In this document: positions 1-6,894 of the stretch, in pieces
How positions within the stretch are numbered: the stretch's first letter is position 1
Layout of the letters: the number at the start of each line of letters is the position of its first letter
From: JAXHMM01 sp964528445
GTDB taxonomy: Bacteria; Bacteroidota; Rhodothermia; Balneolales; Balneolaceae
NCBI GenBank assembly: GCA_964528445.1
Contig: CAZGSL010000019.1
Location: forward strand, 1 to 36,255
Direction of reading: 5' to 3'
DNA length: 36,255 bases
The notes under the pieces: model-generated
Told to the model about the DNA's origin: nothing
The model's input: only the letters and a program-made list of their open reading frames with translations
Databases searched by the model: none
Position numbers and translations under genes: made by a program

Positions 1-1049
1 GACCAGCCGCGGGTGGAGCGGTGCACCCAGTTGATCACGTTGTAGCGCACGTCCATCGGGTGGGCACTGTCGGGCAGCATCTCCACCCGGAAGGCGTCCT
101 TGTAACCGGCGGCTTCAAAAGCCTGGTTCCACCATCGAGCCCCGTCCAGCAGAGCGCTTCGAACCGGCTCGGGAGTTCCCGGATCCAGGTAATAGACGAT
201 CGGCTCCACGGGCTCGCTCATTTCCGCACCCGGATTTTCCTTCTTGAGCCGGTGACGGGTAATGTAGCGTTTGGTGATGGAGGTGCCGACAGGCGTGGTG
301 TAGTCCTGGTAGCTGATGCTGAAGTATCCGGCCCGCGGATCGAAGACCCGCGGTTCGTAGTTGTCGTCCGGCAGCTTCACGAAGGAGTGATGCTGACGCA
401 GGGTCACCGCGTCGGCTGAGGGGGCCACCGAGTAGACTTCGCCGGGGGCGCCCCCGCCGGTATAGGTAAGCGTGGCCTCGAACTCGGTGTTCTGCGGAAA
501 GTTCATGGTGCCTTCAGGATAGATGTACGAGCGCCCCTGGTCAACGCTCAATCCCCCGATTTGCTGGGAGACGTCGTGGGCGTCGCGCAGCAGAAAGGGC
601 GTCATGTCCACCAGCACGGTGTCACCCTCCCGCGCGGCCACGTCAAAATCCCAGATAATGCTGCGCGCGAAGGCGTCCTCTACCGCCTGCCGCTCCCGCG
701 GGTTGTCGGTATCGGTGGCGCGGTACTCGTAGTTGGGCTGCATCATCAGGATCTTGGGACCCCGACGCTGGAATGAGACGATCCGCTCGCCCCCCAGCTG
801 GTTGCGATCGAGCCCGATGTCGTTGGATCCCAGTCCCGCCGTCAGGGAGTTTACGTAGAGGAACTCCGTGTCAAAGCGGCCGATCTCCATCCAGATTTTT
901 CCGGTGTCGGCATTCCAGTAATAGTTGAAATAGCCCTCCACCCGTTCCATTCCCTCGGTCTTCTCTGCGATGGTGGGAACATCCTGCCCGTTGACGCCCA
1001 GGGTTAACAGGCAGAGTAAAAGCGTGAGCGAAGCGAATCGTCGTAGCAT
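1..1049 (-). CDS. Zinc-dependent metalloprotease, DUF5117/DUF4953 type (partial, C-terminus beyond window)
   Basis: The reading frame opens with ATG at 1049 and runs without a stop off the left edge, so only about the first 349 residues are visible. It begins with a hydrophobic export signal ending near VNGQD. The signal is followed by sequence typical of the N-terminal DUF5117/5118 region of large Bacteroidota metalloproteases, including GYFNYYWNADTGKIWMEI, TEFLYVNSL, RGPKILMMQPNYEYRA and IVYYLDPGTPEP, then ARWWNQAFEAAGYKDAF and MDVRYNVINWVHRSTRGWS. The HExxH zinc site of the family lies further downstream and is not in the window, so catalysis cannot be confirmed here. The protein is probably periplasmic or surface-exposed. 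It starts 80 bases downstream of fabI on the same strand; co-transcription is possible but not shown. No clear Shine-Dalgarno site is seen. Family call fairly sure; substrate unknown. Confidence 0.85.
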   Translation of the reverse strand, partial: MLRRFASLTLLLCLLTLGVNGQDVPTIAEKTEGMERVEGYFNYYWNADTGKIWMEIGRFDTEFLYVNSLTAGLGSNDIGLDRNQLGGERIVSFQRRGPKILMMQPNYEYRATDTDNPRERQAVEDAFARSIIWDFDVAAREGDTVLVDMTPFLLRDAHDVSQQIGGLSVDQGRSYIYPEGTMNFPQNTEFEATLTYTGGGAPGEVYSVAPSADAVTLRQHHSFVKLPDDNYEPRVFDPRAGYFSISYQDYTTPVGTSITKRYITRHRLKKENPGAEMSEPVEPIVYYLDPGTPEPVRSALLDGARWWNQAFEAAGYKDAFRVEMLPDSAHPMDVRYNVINWVHRSTRGW

Positions 1050-1129
1050 GGGAGGCAGAGGTTTTGAGTTGAGTCAGTGAGCTGTAATTAACCGTTTTTC
1101 GACAGAAGTATAAAGAGGAAAGGCGGGAC

Positions 1130-1975
1130 CTACTCGTCTTCTCCGTAGAGCTTTGCCAGGTCGCCGATCATCTCTTCGTTGATGCCCGCGGTTACAAATC
1201 CCCCGTCGTGATAGAGGTTCTGCATGGTGACCATACGGGTCAGATCCGAAAAGAGCGTCACGCAGTAATCCGCGCAGTCGTCCGCCGTCGGATTGCCCAG
1301 GGGCGCCAGTTTGTCGGCGAACGTGTACATCCCGTCGAAGCCTTTGATGCCGCTGCCCGCCGACGTCTTGGTCGGAGCCTGGGAGATGGTGTTCACGCGG
1401 ATGCCCCGTTCGGCCAGCCGGCTTCCGTAGTTTCGGGCGATGCTCTCCAGCAGCGCCTTGGCGTCGTTCATGTCGCTGTATTTGGAGAAAATGCGCTGTG
1501 CCCCTATGTAGCTGAGGGCCACGATACTCGCCCCGTCGTTCAACACGCCGGCCTCATCCGCAAAGTGGAGGATCTTGTGGAGAGAAACGGCGGAGATGTC
1601 CAGCGTCTGCTGATACCAGTGATAGTTCAACTCCTCGTATCCCTGGTTTTTCCTCACGTTCGGCGACATTCCGATGGCATGCAGCATAAAATCGATGCCG
1701 CCCTGCTCCTCCTTCACTTTCTCCATGAGCTCCTCCACTTCATCCTCCTTCGAAACGTCGCAGGGGAAAATGGAGGAGCCGGTCTCTTCGGCCAGATCGT
1801 CCAGCTGGCCCAGCCGCAGGGCCACGGGCGCGTTGGAAAGCGCGAATTCGCCCCCTTCCCGCTTGCATGCCAGGGCGATGCGCCAGGCGATGCTGCGCTC
1901 GTCAAGCGCTCCAAAGATCAAACCTTTCTTGCCTTCCAGCAGTCCGTATCCTTTTTGATCCGACATATGCTCCAT
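1130..1975 (-). CDS. fabI: Enoyl-[acyl-carrier-protein] reductase (NADH), FabI
   Basis: This cytoplasmic SDR-fold enzyme catalyses the last reduction in each cycle of type II fatty-acid elongation. The 281-residue product has the FabI-type N-terminal nucleotide-binding segment (LEGKKGLIFGALDERSIAW), the IDFMLHAIG strand, and the FabI catalytic pair Tyr-x6-Lys at Y166 and K173 (KYSDMNDAK), with a second conserved Tyr at 156 (ALSYIGA). The segment NTISQAPTKTSAGSGIKGF matches the substrate loop of bacterial FabI. The frame stays open to 2197, but homology begins only near residue 8 of the chosen start, so I use ATG at 1975; ATG at 1966 is an alternative giving 278 residues. It is transcribed divergently from ffh, with about 230 bases between the starts. 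Length and motifs are normal for the family. Confidence 0.93.
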   Translation of the reverse strand: MEHMSDQKGYGLLEGKKGLIFGALDERSIAWRIALACKREGGEFALSNAPVALRLGQLDDLAEETGSSIFPCDVSKEDEVEELMEKVKEEQGGIDFMLHAIGMSPNVRKNQGYEELNYHWYQQTLDISAVSLHKILHFADEAGVLNDGASIVALSYIGAQRIFSKYSDMNDAKALLESIARNYGSRLAERGIRVNTISQAPTKTSAGSGIKGFDGMYTFADKLAPLGNPTADDCADYCVTLFSDLTRMVTMQNLYHDGGFVTAGINEEMIGDLAKLYGEDE

Positions 1976-2105
1976 GTTGTTTGATTGGTATTCTGTGGAT
2001 GCTGCCCGAAGATAATAAAAATATGGACAGGGCGTATGCGCTCCCGCCCCATTTTCGTTCTCCCCGCAGCCCCTTATGGAAAGGTTAAGATACGGTATAC
2101 AGCTA

Positions 2106-2135
2106 TTGATAATAGCGCCATTTGTCCTTATTTTG
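2106..2135 (+). promoter_or_regulatory. Putative Bacteroidota-type promoter for the ffh-rpsP-rimM-trmD-rplS operon
   Basis: TTG at 2106-2108 is followed after 19 bases by TTATTTTG at 2128-2135. This resembles the Bacteroidota sigma-A consensus (TTG near -33, TAnnTTTG near -7) with one mismatch in the -7 element. A start site about 7 bases downstream would give a 5' leader of roughly 60 bases before the ffh ATG. The spacing fits, but the motif is short and no start-site data exist. Confidence 0.35.
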
Positions 2136-2203
2136 CGAGACTTTGAACCAATATTATCGTTGGGCGGAAGCACCGCTGACACGTCGAAAGCCGACACCTC
2201 GAA

Positions 2204-3307
2204 ATGTTTGAAGATCTGCGATCAAAACTGGACAGCGCCGTTCAGTCGCTGAAGGGCGAAGCGAAGATCCGCGATGTAAACATCGCGGAGACCGTGCGGG
2301 AAATCCGCCGCGCCCTGCTGGACGCCGACGTCAACTACGAGGTGGCCAAATCTTTCACCGAAAAAGTGAAGGAGCGGGCCATGGGAGAGGAGGTGTTGTC
2401 CTCCGTCAATCCGGGCCAGCAGTTCACCAAGATCGTATACGACGAACTGACTGAAATTCTGGGGCAGGAACGGGTGGATATCAGCGTAGCCCATACCCCT
2501 CCCACGGTAATCCTGATCGCCGGATTGCAGGGTTCGGGCAAAACCACGTTCAGCGCCAAACTGGCACGGTATCTGAAGAAGGAGAACAATCGAAATCCCA
2601 TGCTGGCGGCTGCCGACGTCTATCGTCCCGCCGCCATTGACCAGCTCAAGACGCTCGCGGACCAGATTGACGTCCCGGTATATTCGATCGAGCAGAAGGA
2701 TCCGGTTCGCGTGGCCAGGGAAACGGTCTCCATGGCCAAAAGCCTGGCCCTGGATACCGTAATCATCGACACGGCCGGCCGGATGCACGTCGACGAAAAG
2801 ATGATGAACGAGGTGGCCGAAATTAAAGCGGCGGTTGAGCCCCACGAGACCCTCTTCGTGGTTGATTCCATGACCGGACAGGACGCGGTCACCACGGCCC
2901 GTGAATTCAACGAACGTATCGATTACGACGGGGTGGTACTGACCAAGCTTGACGGCGACACCCGCGGCGGTGCGGCCCTCTCCATCAAAACGGTCGTTCA
3001 GAAACCGATCAAGTTNNNNNNNNNNNNNNNNNNNNNNNNNNNNNNNNNNNNNNNNNNNNNNNNNNNNNNNNNNNNNNNNNNNNNNNNNNNNNNNNNNNNN
3101 NNNNNNNNNNNNNNNGAGGAGCGCCATAACCCCGATATCCTGAACGGCAGCCGGCGCCGGCGGATCGCCAAAGGTTCCGGTACCCGGGTGCGTGACGTCA
3201 ACGATCTCATGAAACAGTTCGAACAGATGAAGAAGATGATGAAATCGTTCTCCGGCGGGGGCATGGGCAAGATGGGACAGCTCATGCAGCAGTTCAAAGG
3301 TATCTGA
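2204..3307 (+). CDS. ffh: Signal recognition particle protein Ffh (SRP54), interrupted by an assembly gap
   Basis: Ffh is the SRP GTPase that, with 4.5S RNA, delivers nascent membrane and secreted proteins to FtsY. The N domain covers about residues 1-95. The G domain shows G1 GLQGSGKTT at 107-115, G3 DTAGR at 189-193 and G4 TKLDGD at 247-252, followed by RGGAALS. After the 100-N run the C-terminal M domain resumes with RRRRIAKGSGTRVRDVNDL and a methionine-rich end (MKKMMKSF, GKMGQLMQQF). Compared with E. coli Ffh, about 114 residues should lie between KPIKF and the SRRKRIA motif, but the N run leaves room for only about 34 codons, so roughly 240 bases more are missing than the N count suggests. 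The frame across the gap is preserved, probably by chance. First gene of the conserved operon; the gene itself is almost certainly intact in the genome. Confidence 0.95.
   Translation: MFEDLRSKLDSAVQSLKGEAKIRDVNIAETVREIRRALLDADVNYEVAKSFTEKVKERAMGEEVLSSVNPGQQFTKIVYDELTEILGQERVDISVAHTPPTVILIAGLQGSGKTTFSAKLARYLKKENNRNPMLAAADVYRPAAIDQLKTLADQIDVPVYSIEQKDPVRVARETVSMAKSLALDTVIIDTAGRMHVDEKMMNEVAEIKAAVEPHETLFVVDSMTGQDAVTTAREFNERIDYDGVVLTKLDGDTRGGAALSIKTVVQKPIKXXXXXXXXXXXXXXXXXXXXXXXXXXXXXXXXXXEERHNPDILNGSRRRRIAKGSGTRVRDVNDLMKQFEQMKKMMKSFSGGGMGKMGQLMQQFKGI
3016..3115. other. Assembly gap of exactly 100 N
   Basis: Exactly 100 undetermined bases sit inside ffh. A round 100 is the usual scaffolding placeholder and does not measure the true distance; comparison with the Ffh family suggests the missing stretch is nearer 340 bases. 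It covers the end of the G domain and most of the M domain. Confidence 0.98.
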
Positions 3308-3385
3308 ATCCGCCAGTCCCGAGGATGCAAAGACAGAAACCTCTATTGAAAACAAACATCACATTAACCAAACAAGGTATTACCA

Positions 3386-4351
3386 TTGCTTAAGATTCGA
3401 TTACAACGCAGAGGCCGAAGAAAACGGCCCATACACCATATCGTGGTCGCCGACAGCCGTTCCCCGAGGGACGGCCGTATCGTGGAAGACCTGGGACGCC
3501 TGGACAACCTGAAAGCACGCAACGAACTGAAACTGGACCAGGAACGCGCCATCCACTGGCTCCAGCAGGGAGCACAGCCCAGCGACACGGTTCGATCCAT
3601 TTTCAAGGACGAGGGCATCATGTACCGGATGCACCTGATGCGCCTGGGCAAGTCGGAAGAGGAGATCGAAGAGGCCCTGGAAGAGTGGCGCGCCAAGCGG
3701 GAAGAGAAGGAGGAGAAGGAACCCACCCGCAAAGAGAAGCAGCAGGCCATGCTTGAGGCCGAGGAGAAAGAGTATCAGAAGCAACTTCAGAAGAAGGCCG
3801 AGGAGGCCGCCAAGCAGAAGGCCAAGGAAGAAGCCCTGGCTGCCGCCGAAGAGGAGGAGAAAGAAAAAGAGAAGGAAGAAAAAGCAGAAGAAGAGAAAGA
3901 GGAGCCGGAGGCGGCTGCCGAAGAAGCAGAGACCGAAGAGGAGACCGAGGCCGCCGCCGACGAGCAGGCCGCCGAAGCGCTGGAAGCCAGGGATGCCGAA
4001 GAGGCTCCCGAATCCGGGGAAGAGCCGGAGGAACAGGCTGAGGAAGAGGCGGAAGCCAAGGAGGAGCCCGAGGATCAGCCGGATGAAGAACCGGAAGCCG
4101 AAGAGGAGCCCGAAGCCGAGGCAGCGGAAGCCGAGAAGGAAGAAGAAACAGAAGAGACAGAAGCAACCGCCGAGGAGGAGCCTGAGGAGGAAGACGGGAC
4201 GGTCTCCACCGACATGACCGCCAAGGAGGCGATATCCCATATACGGAATACCGACCTCGAGGAGCTCGAAGGATTTGTACCTGAAGATGAAGACCGGGTG
4301 ACCGTTCAACGGGCCTGGGACAGCAAGCAAAACGGAGATGAGGAAGAATAG
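3386..4351 (+). CDS. rpsP: 30S ribosomal protein S16 with a very long acidic C-terminal extension
   Basis: Residues 1 to about 85 form a normal S16 (KIRLQRRGRRKRPIHHIVVAD, SPRDGRIVEDLGRLDN, WLQQGAQPSDTVRSIF). S16 is an early-assembling small-subunit protein. The full product is 321 residues, against about 80-180 usual for S16. Residues ~95-270 are a low-complexity run of Glu, Ala, Lys and Pro that changes from mixed-charge, probably helical, to strongly acidic. The last ~46 residues (276-321) are no longer low-complexity and include TAKEAISHIRNTDLEELEG and EDRVTVQRAW, which resembles a small helix-extension-helix motif. The start codon is TTG at 3386, required by the conserved N-terminus, with AAGG eight bases upstream. 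Acidic tails on ribosomal proteins fit a salt-adapted cell, but that link is inference. Second gene of the operon. Confidence 0.95.
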   Translation: MLKIRLQRRGRRKRPIHHIVVADSRSPRDGRIVEDLGRLDNLKARNELKLDQERAIHWLQQGAQPSDTVRSIFKDEGIMYRMHLMRLGKSEEEIEEALEEWRAKREEKEEKEPTRKEKQQAMLEAEEKEYQKQLQKKAEEAAKQKAKEEALAAAEEEEKEKEKEEKAEEEKEEPEAAAEEAETEEETEAAADEQAAEALEARDAEEAPESGEEPEEQAEEEAEAKEEPEDQPDEEPEAEEEPEAEAAEAEKEEETEETEATAEEEPEEEDGTVSTDMTAKEAISHIRNTDLEELEGFVPEDEDRVTVQRAWDSKQNGDEEE

Positions 4352-4377
4352 CGATCTCCTGAACTGAGCCGCGGACC

Positions 4378-4923
4378 ATGCTGGAACCCGCCGAAGACCA
4401 GTATATCGTAATCGGAGATGTGATCCGTTCTCACGGTATAAAGGGCGAAGTGGTGGTACAGCCGGCATTTGTCGATCGCGGCCTTTTTGACGATCTGCAG
4501 CTGGTGCATTACGAGAATGCACGCAGGGAACTGGTGCCGGCCCGCCTGGAGCGGGTTCGGGCCCAGGAAAAAGGCAATCGTCTGTCGTTCTTTGTAAAAT
4601 TTGAGCACGTTTCGGACCGCAACCAGGCCGAGGAGATCAGGGGCTGCTCCCTGTTCGTACATCGCGACAAAATCGCGCATGTCGAGGAGGGTGAGGAACC
4701 GGATTTCACGCGCTATCTCGGCTGGACGGCCAGGGATGAGGAAGGTTCGACCCTGGGCAGCGTTACCGGGATACTGAAAAATCCCGCGCATCCCATCCTG
4801 GAAGTTACCGCGGACGACGGGGAGCAGCATCTCATTCCGCTGGTCGACGAGTATGTGGCGTCGATCGAGGAGGAGGGCCGCATAATTCATTGCCGGCGCA
4901 TGGAACAACTTGCCGGACTGTAA
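4378..4923 (+). CDS. rimM: Ribosome maturation factor RimM
   Basis: RimM binds S19 and assists maturation of the 30S head and 16S rRNA processing. The 181-residue protein has the N-terminal beta-barrel RimM domain (IVIGDVIRSHGIKGEVVVQP at about 9-28, with FFVKFEHVSDRNQAEEIRG near 65-85) and a C-terminal PRC-barrel half (YLGWTARDEEGSTLGSV, then HLIPLVDEYVASIEEE). Length is typical. It begins 26 bases after rpsP and ends 3 bases before trmD, the standard order in many bacteria, so co-transcription is very likely. No unusual features are seen. Confidence 0.94.
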   Translation: MLEPAEDQYIVIGDVIRSHGIKGEVVVQPAFVDRGLFDDLQLVHYENARRELVPARLERVRAQEKGNRLSFFVKFEHVSDRNQAEEIRGCSLFVHRDKIAHVEEGEEPDFTRYLGWTARDEEGSTLGSVTGILKNPAHPILEVTADDGEQHLIPLVDEYVASIEEEGRIIHCRRMEQLAGL

Positions 4924-4926
4924 GTC

Positions 4927-5622
4927 ATGATGCGAATAGACATTATATCGGCGGTTCCGCAGTTGCTGGAGAGTCCTCTTTCCCATAGCATCGTGGGCAA
5001 CGCCAGGGAGAAAGACCTGGTGGAGATCCACGTGCACGACCTGAGGGACTGGTCGGACGACAAGCACGGGAAAGTGGACGATTCCCCGTATGGAGGGGGA
5101 GCGGGCATGGTTTTGACGCCACAGCCCATCTTCTCCTGCATTGAGCAGCTGAAGGAGCAGCGGGAGTACGATGAAATCATCTTTCCCGCGCCCGACGGGG
5201 TTCCGTTCCGGCAGGAACATGCAAACGAGCTTTCGCTCAAAACGAACCTCATGTTTCTCTGCGGGCATTACAAGGGCGTTGATTATCGCGTCCGGGAAGC
5301 GCTGGTTACCAGCGAGTACTCCCTGGGAGATTACGTGCTCAGCGGAGGCGAGCTGCCGGCAGCGGTTATGACCGACGCGATCGTACGGCTGTTGCCGGGC
5401 GTACTCGGCAACGCCGAGAGTGCCCTGAACGACTCTTTCCAGGATCACTTGCTGGAAGGTCCCATTTATACCCGGCCGGCGGAATTCAGGGGACGGGAGG
5501 TCCCGGAGCTGTTGCGGTCCGGCGACCATGAAAAGGTGAAGAAGTGGCGGCACGAACAGTCGCTGAAGCGCACGAAGCAGGTGCGTCCCGATTTATTCAA
5601 AAAATTCAGAAACGAACAGTAG
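4927..5622 (+). CDS. trmD: tRNA (guanine37-N1)-methyltransferase TrmD
   Basis: TrmD methylates G37 next to the anticodon of certain tRNAs using SAM and prevents +1 frameshifting. The 231-residue product contains the SPOUT/trefoil-knot signatures: DDSPYGGGAGMV at about 51-62, LCGHYKGVDYRV at 111-122, YSLGDYVLSGGELPA at 131-145, PGVLGN at 157-162, and the catalytic Asp169 in NDSF. The C-terminal helical domain includes LLEGPIYTRP and VPELLRSGDHEKVKKWR. Two adjacent ATG codons (4927 and 4930) could both start the protein; the spacing to rimM is only 3 bases, suggesting translational coupling. Confidence 0.95.
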   Translation: MMRIDIISAVPQLLESPLSHSIVGNAREKDLVEIHVHDLRDWSDDKHGKVDDSPYGGGAGMVLTPQPIFSCIEQLKEQREYDEIIFPAPDGVPFRQEHANELSLKTNLMFLCGHYKGVDYRVREALVTSEYSLGDYVLSGGELPAAVMTDAIVRLLPGVLGNAESALNDSFQDHLLEGPIYTRPAEFRGREVPELLRSGDHEKVKKWRHEQSLKRTKQVRPDLFKKFRNEQ

Positions 5623-5637
5623 TCAGAGGAAAGCATA

Positions 5638-6285
5638 ATGGACAAGTTAAAACTAGCAGAACAGGCGCTGATAACGGACGATATTCCCGAATTTGAAGCG
5701 GGAGATACCGTAAACGTACACTACCGTGTCCGCGAAGGCGAGAAAGAGCGTATACAGCAATTTGAGGGTACGGTAATCTCGCGGAAGGGGTCGGGATCCA
5801 ACCAGACGTTTATGGTTCGCAAGATTTCCGCAGGCAATATCGGTGTGGAACGGATATTCCCGCTCTTCTCACCTTTTATTGCCAAAATAGAGGTCAAGAA
5901 ACGAGGGGACATCCGGCGTTCAAAGCTCTTTTACCTGCGCGAACGCCAGGGCAAATCTGCAAGGATCAAAGAGAAGGACCGCGACGCCACGGAGAGAATT
6001 GAGGAGCGCGAGCGCGAGCGCAAGGAGGCCCGCGAGGAGGCTGCGGCCGAAGAGGAAGCCGCCCGTGAAAAGGAACAGGCCGAAGCGGCCGGGGAAGCCT
6101 CGGAGCAGGAACCTGCGGCGGAAGAGACGGCGGAAACCGCCGAAACGGAGACGCAGGCTGCCGGCGAAGAGGATCAAGCCGAGGAGCAGGTCTCCGATAC
6201 CGATTCCGAAACTGCCGCGGAAAAAGAGACGGAAGAAGCGCCGGAGGCGGAAGAGGACGGGGAGACAGACGAGGAGAAAAAGTAG
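5638..6285 (+). CDS. rplS: 50S ribosomal protein L19 with acidic C-terminal extension
   Basis: Residues 1 to about 112 are a standard L19 (FEAGDTVNVHYRVREGEKER, QQFEGTVISRKGSG, GVERIFPLFSPFIAKIEVKK, RRSKLFYLRERQGKSARIKE), a large-subunit protein at the subunit interface. The protein continues for about 100 more residues, rich in Glu, Ala, Gln, Thr and Asp, to a total of 215 against about 115 usual. The first part of the tail (RIEERERERKEAREEA) is probably a charged helix; the rest looks disordered and very acidic. AGAGGA lies about 8 bases before the ATG, one of the better Shine-Dalgarno sites here. It is the last gene of the operon, and its stop codon directly touches the stop codon of the convergent methyltransferase gene. 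Confidence 0.95.
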   Translation: MDKLKLAEQALITDDIPEFEAGDTVNVHYRVREGEKERIQQFEGTVISRKGSGSNQTFMVRKISAGNIGVERIFPLFSPFIAKIEVKKRGDIRRSKLFYLRERQGKSARIKEKDRDATERIEERERERKEAREEAAAEEEAAREKEQAEAAGEASEQEPAAEETAETAETETQAAGEEDQAEEQVSDTDSETAAEKETEEAPEAEEDGETDEEKK

Positions 6286-6864
6286 TCAGGAACCACCGGG
6301 AACCTCATCGGCGGACCATCTTCTGCTTTTGTAGATCAGCATCGGCGGAATGTTCAAAATCTGGAATTCCGTTTCCACCGACCCGAACACCTTCTCCAAT
6401 GGCTTCTTGAGATGGTCGGAGGTTTGGTAGGCCAGGAACCATCCCCCCTCCCTAAGAAGTTCAAAGCTCTGTTTCAGAATACGCAGGGTTTCCCGATCAC
6501 TGAAAAATGAGAAGGGAACTCCCGAGATGATATAGTCCACGGTCCCCCGCATGCCTGCTTCTGTTACTTCATCCACGATCTCCACGCTCTCGTTGTAAAG
6601 CCTCAGCCGCGGATCGGAACGTTTCCGCAGTTTTTCGAACAGGTTCCGGTTCGTTTCAAAGAGGATCAGCAGCGAATTCTCACTCAAGCGGGGAAGCAGG
6701 TAGTCGGCAAAGACCCCGGTGCCCGCCCCGTACTCCATGATGGTGACGTCCTCGTCAAAATTGACGGGACTGCAGACCTTCCGGATGCAGAACCGGGAAG
6801 TGGGCGTAACCGAGGCCACATCCTTGTCCTTCAGGAAACTTTTGATGTAGGTGAATGTGCTCAT
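6286..6864 (-). CDS. Class I SAM-dependent methyltransferase (phospholipid N-methyltransferase / rRNA dimethylase-like)
   Basis: The 192-residue product has a Rossmann methyltransferase core: motif I EYGAGTG at 44-50, an acidic motif II strand (LILFETNRNLFEKL), and motif IV-like ISGVPFSFF. Its N-terminus (YIKSFLKDKDVASVTPTSRF) is typical of the small family often annotated as phospholipid N-methyltransferase (PmtA-like) or rRNA adenine methyltransferase. The substrate cannot be settled from sequence. It follows uvrB by 30 bases on the same strand and is probably co-transcribed with it. Its TGA stop begins at the base after the rplS stop, leaving no room for a terminator between the convergent genes. 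Confidence 0.8.
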   Translation of the reverse strand: MSTFTYIKSFLKDKDVASVTPTSRFCIRKVCSPVNFDEDVTIMEYGAGTGVFADYLLPRLSENSLLILFETNRNLFEKLRKRSDPRLRLYNESVEIVDEVTEAGMRGTVDYIISGVPFSFFSDRETLRILKQSFELLREGGWFLAYQTSDHLKKPLEKVFGSVETEFQILNIPPMLIYKSRRWSADEVPGGS

Positions 6865-6894
6865 GCCGTTCCGGGACTCCCCTGCGCCCCGTTG

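Noticed and set aside
1976..2197. Longer fabI start giving 355 residues
   Set aside because: The extra residues have no FabI homology and would cover the likely divergent promoter region.
3401..4522. 373-codon minus-strand frame rich in Leu, Phe and Gly
   Set aside because: It is the complement of the Glu-rich S16 tail; GAG/GAA repeats read backwards give CTC/TTC, which explains its membrane-like look.
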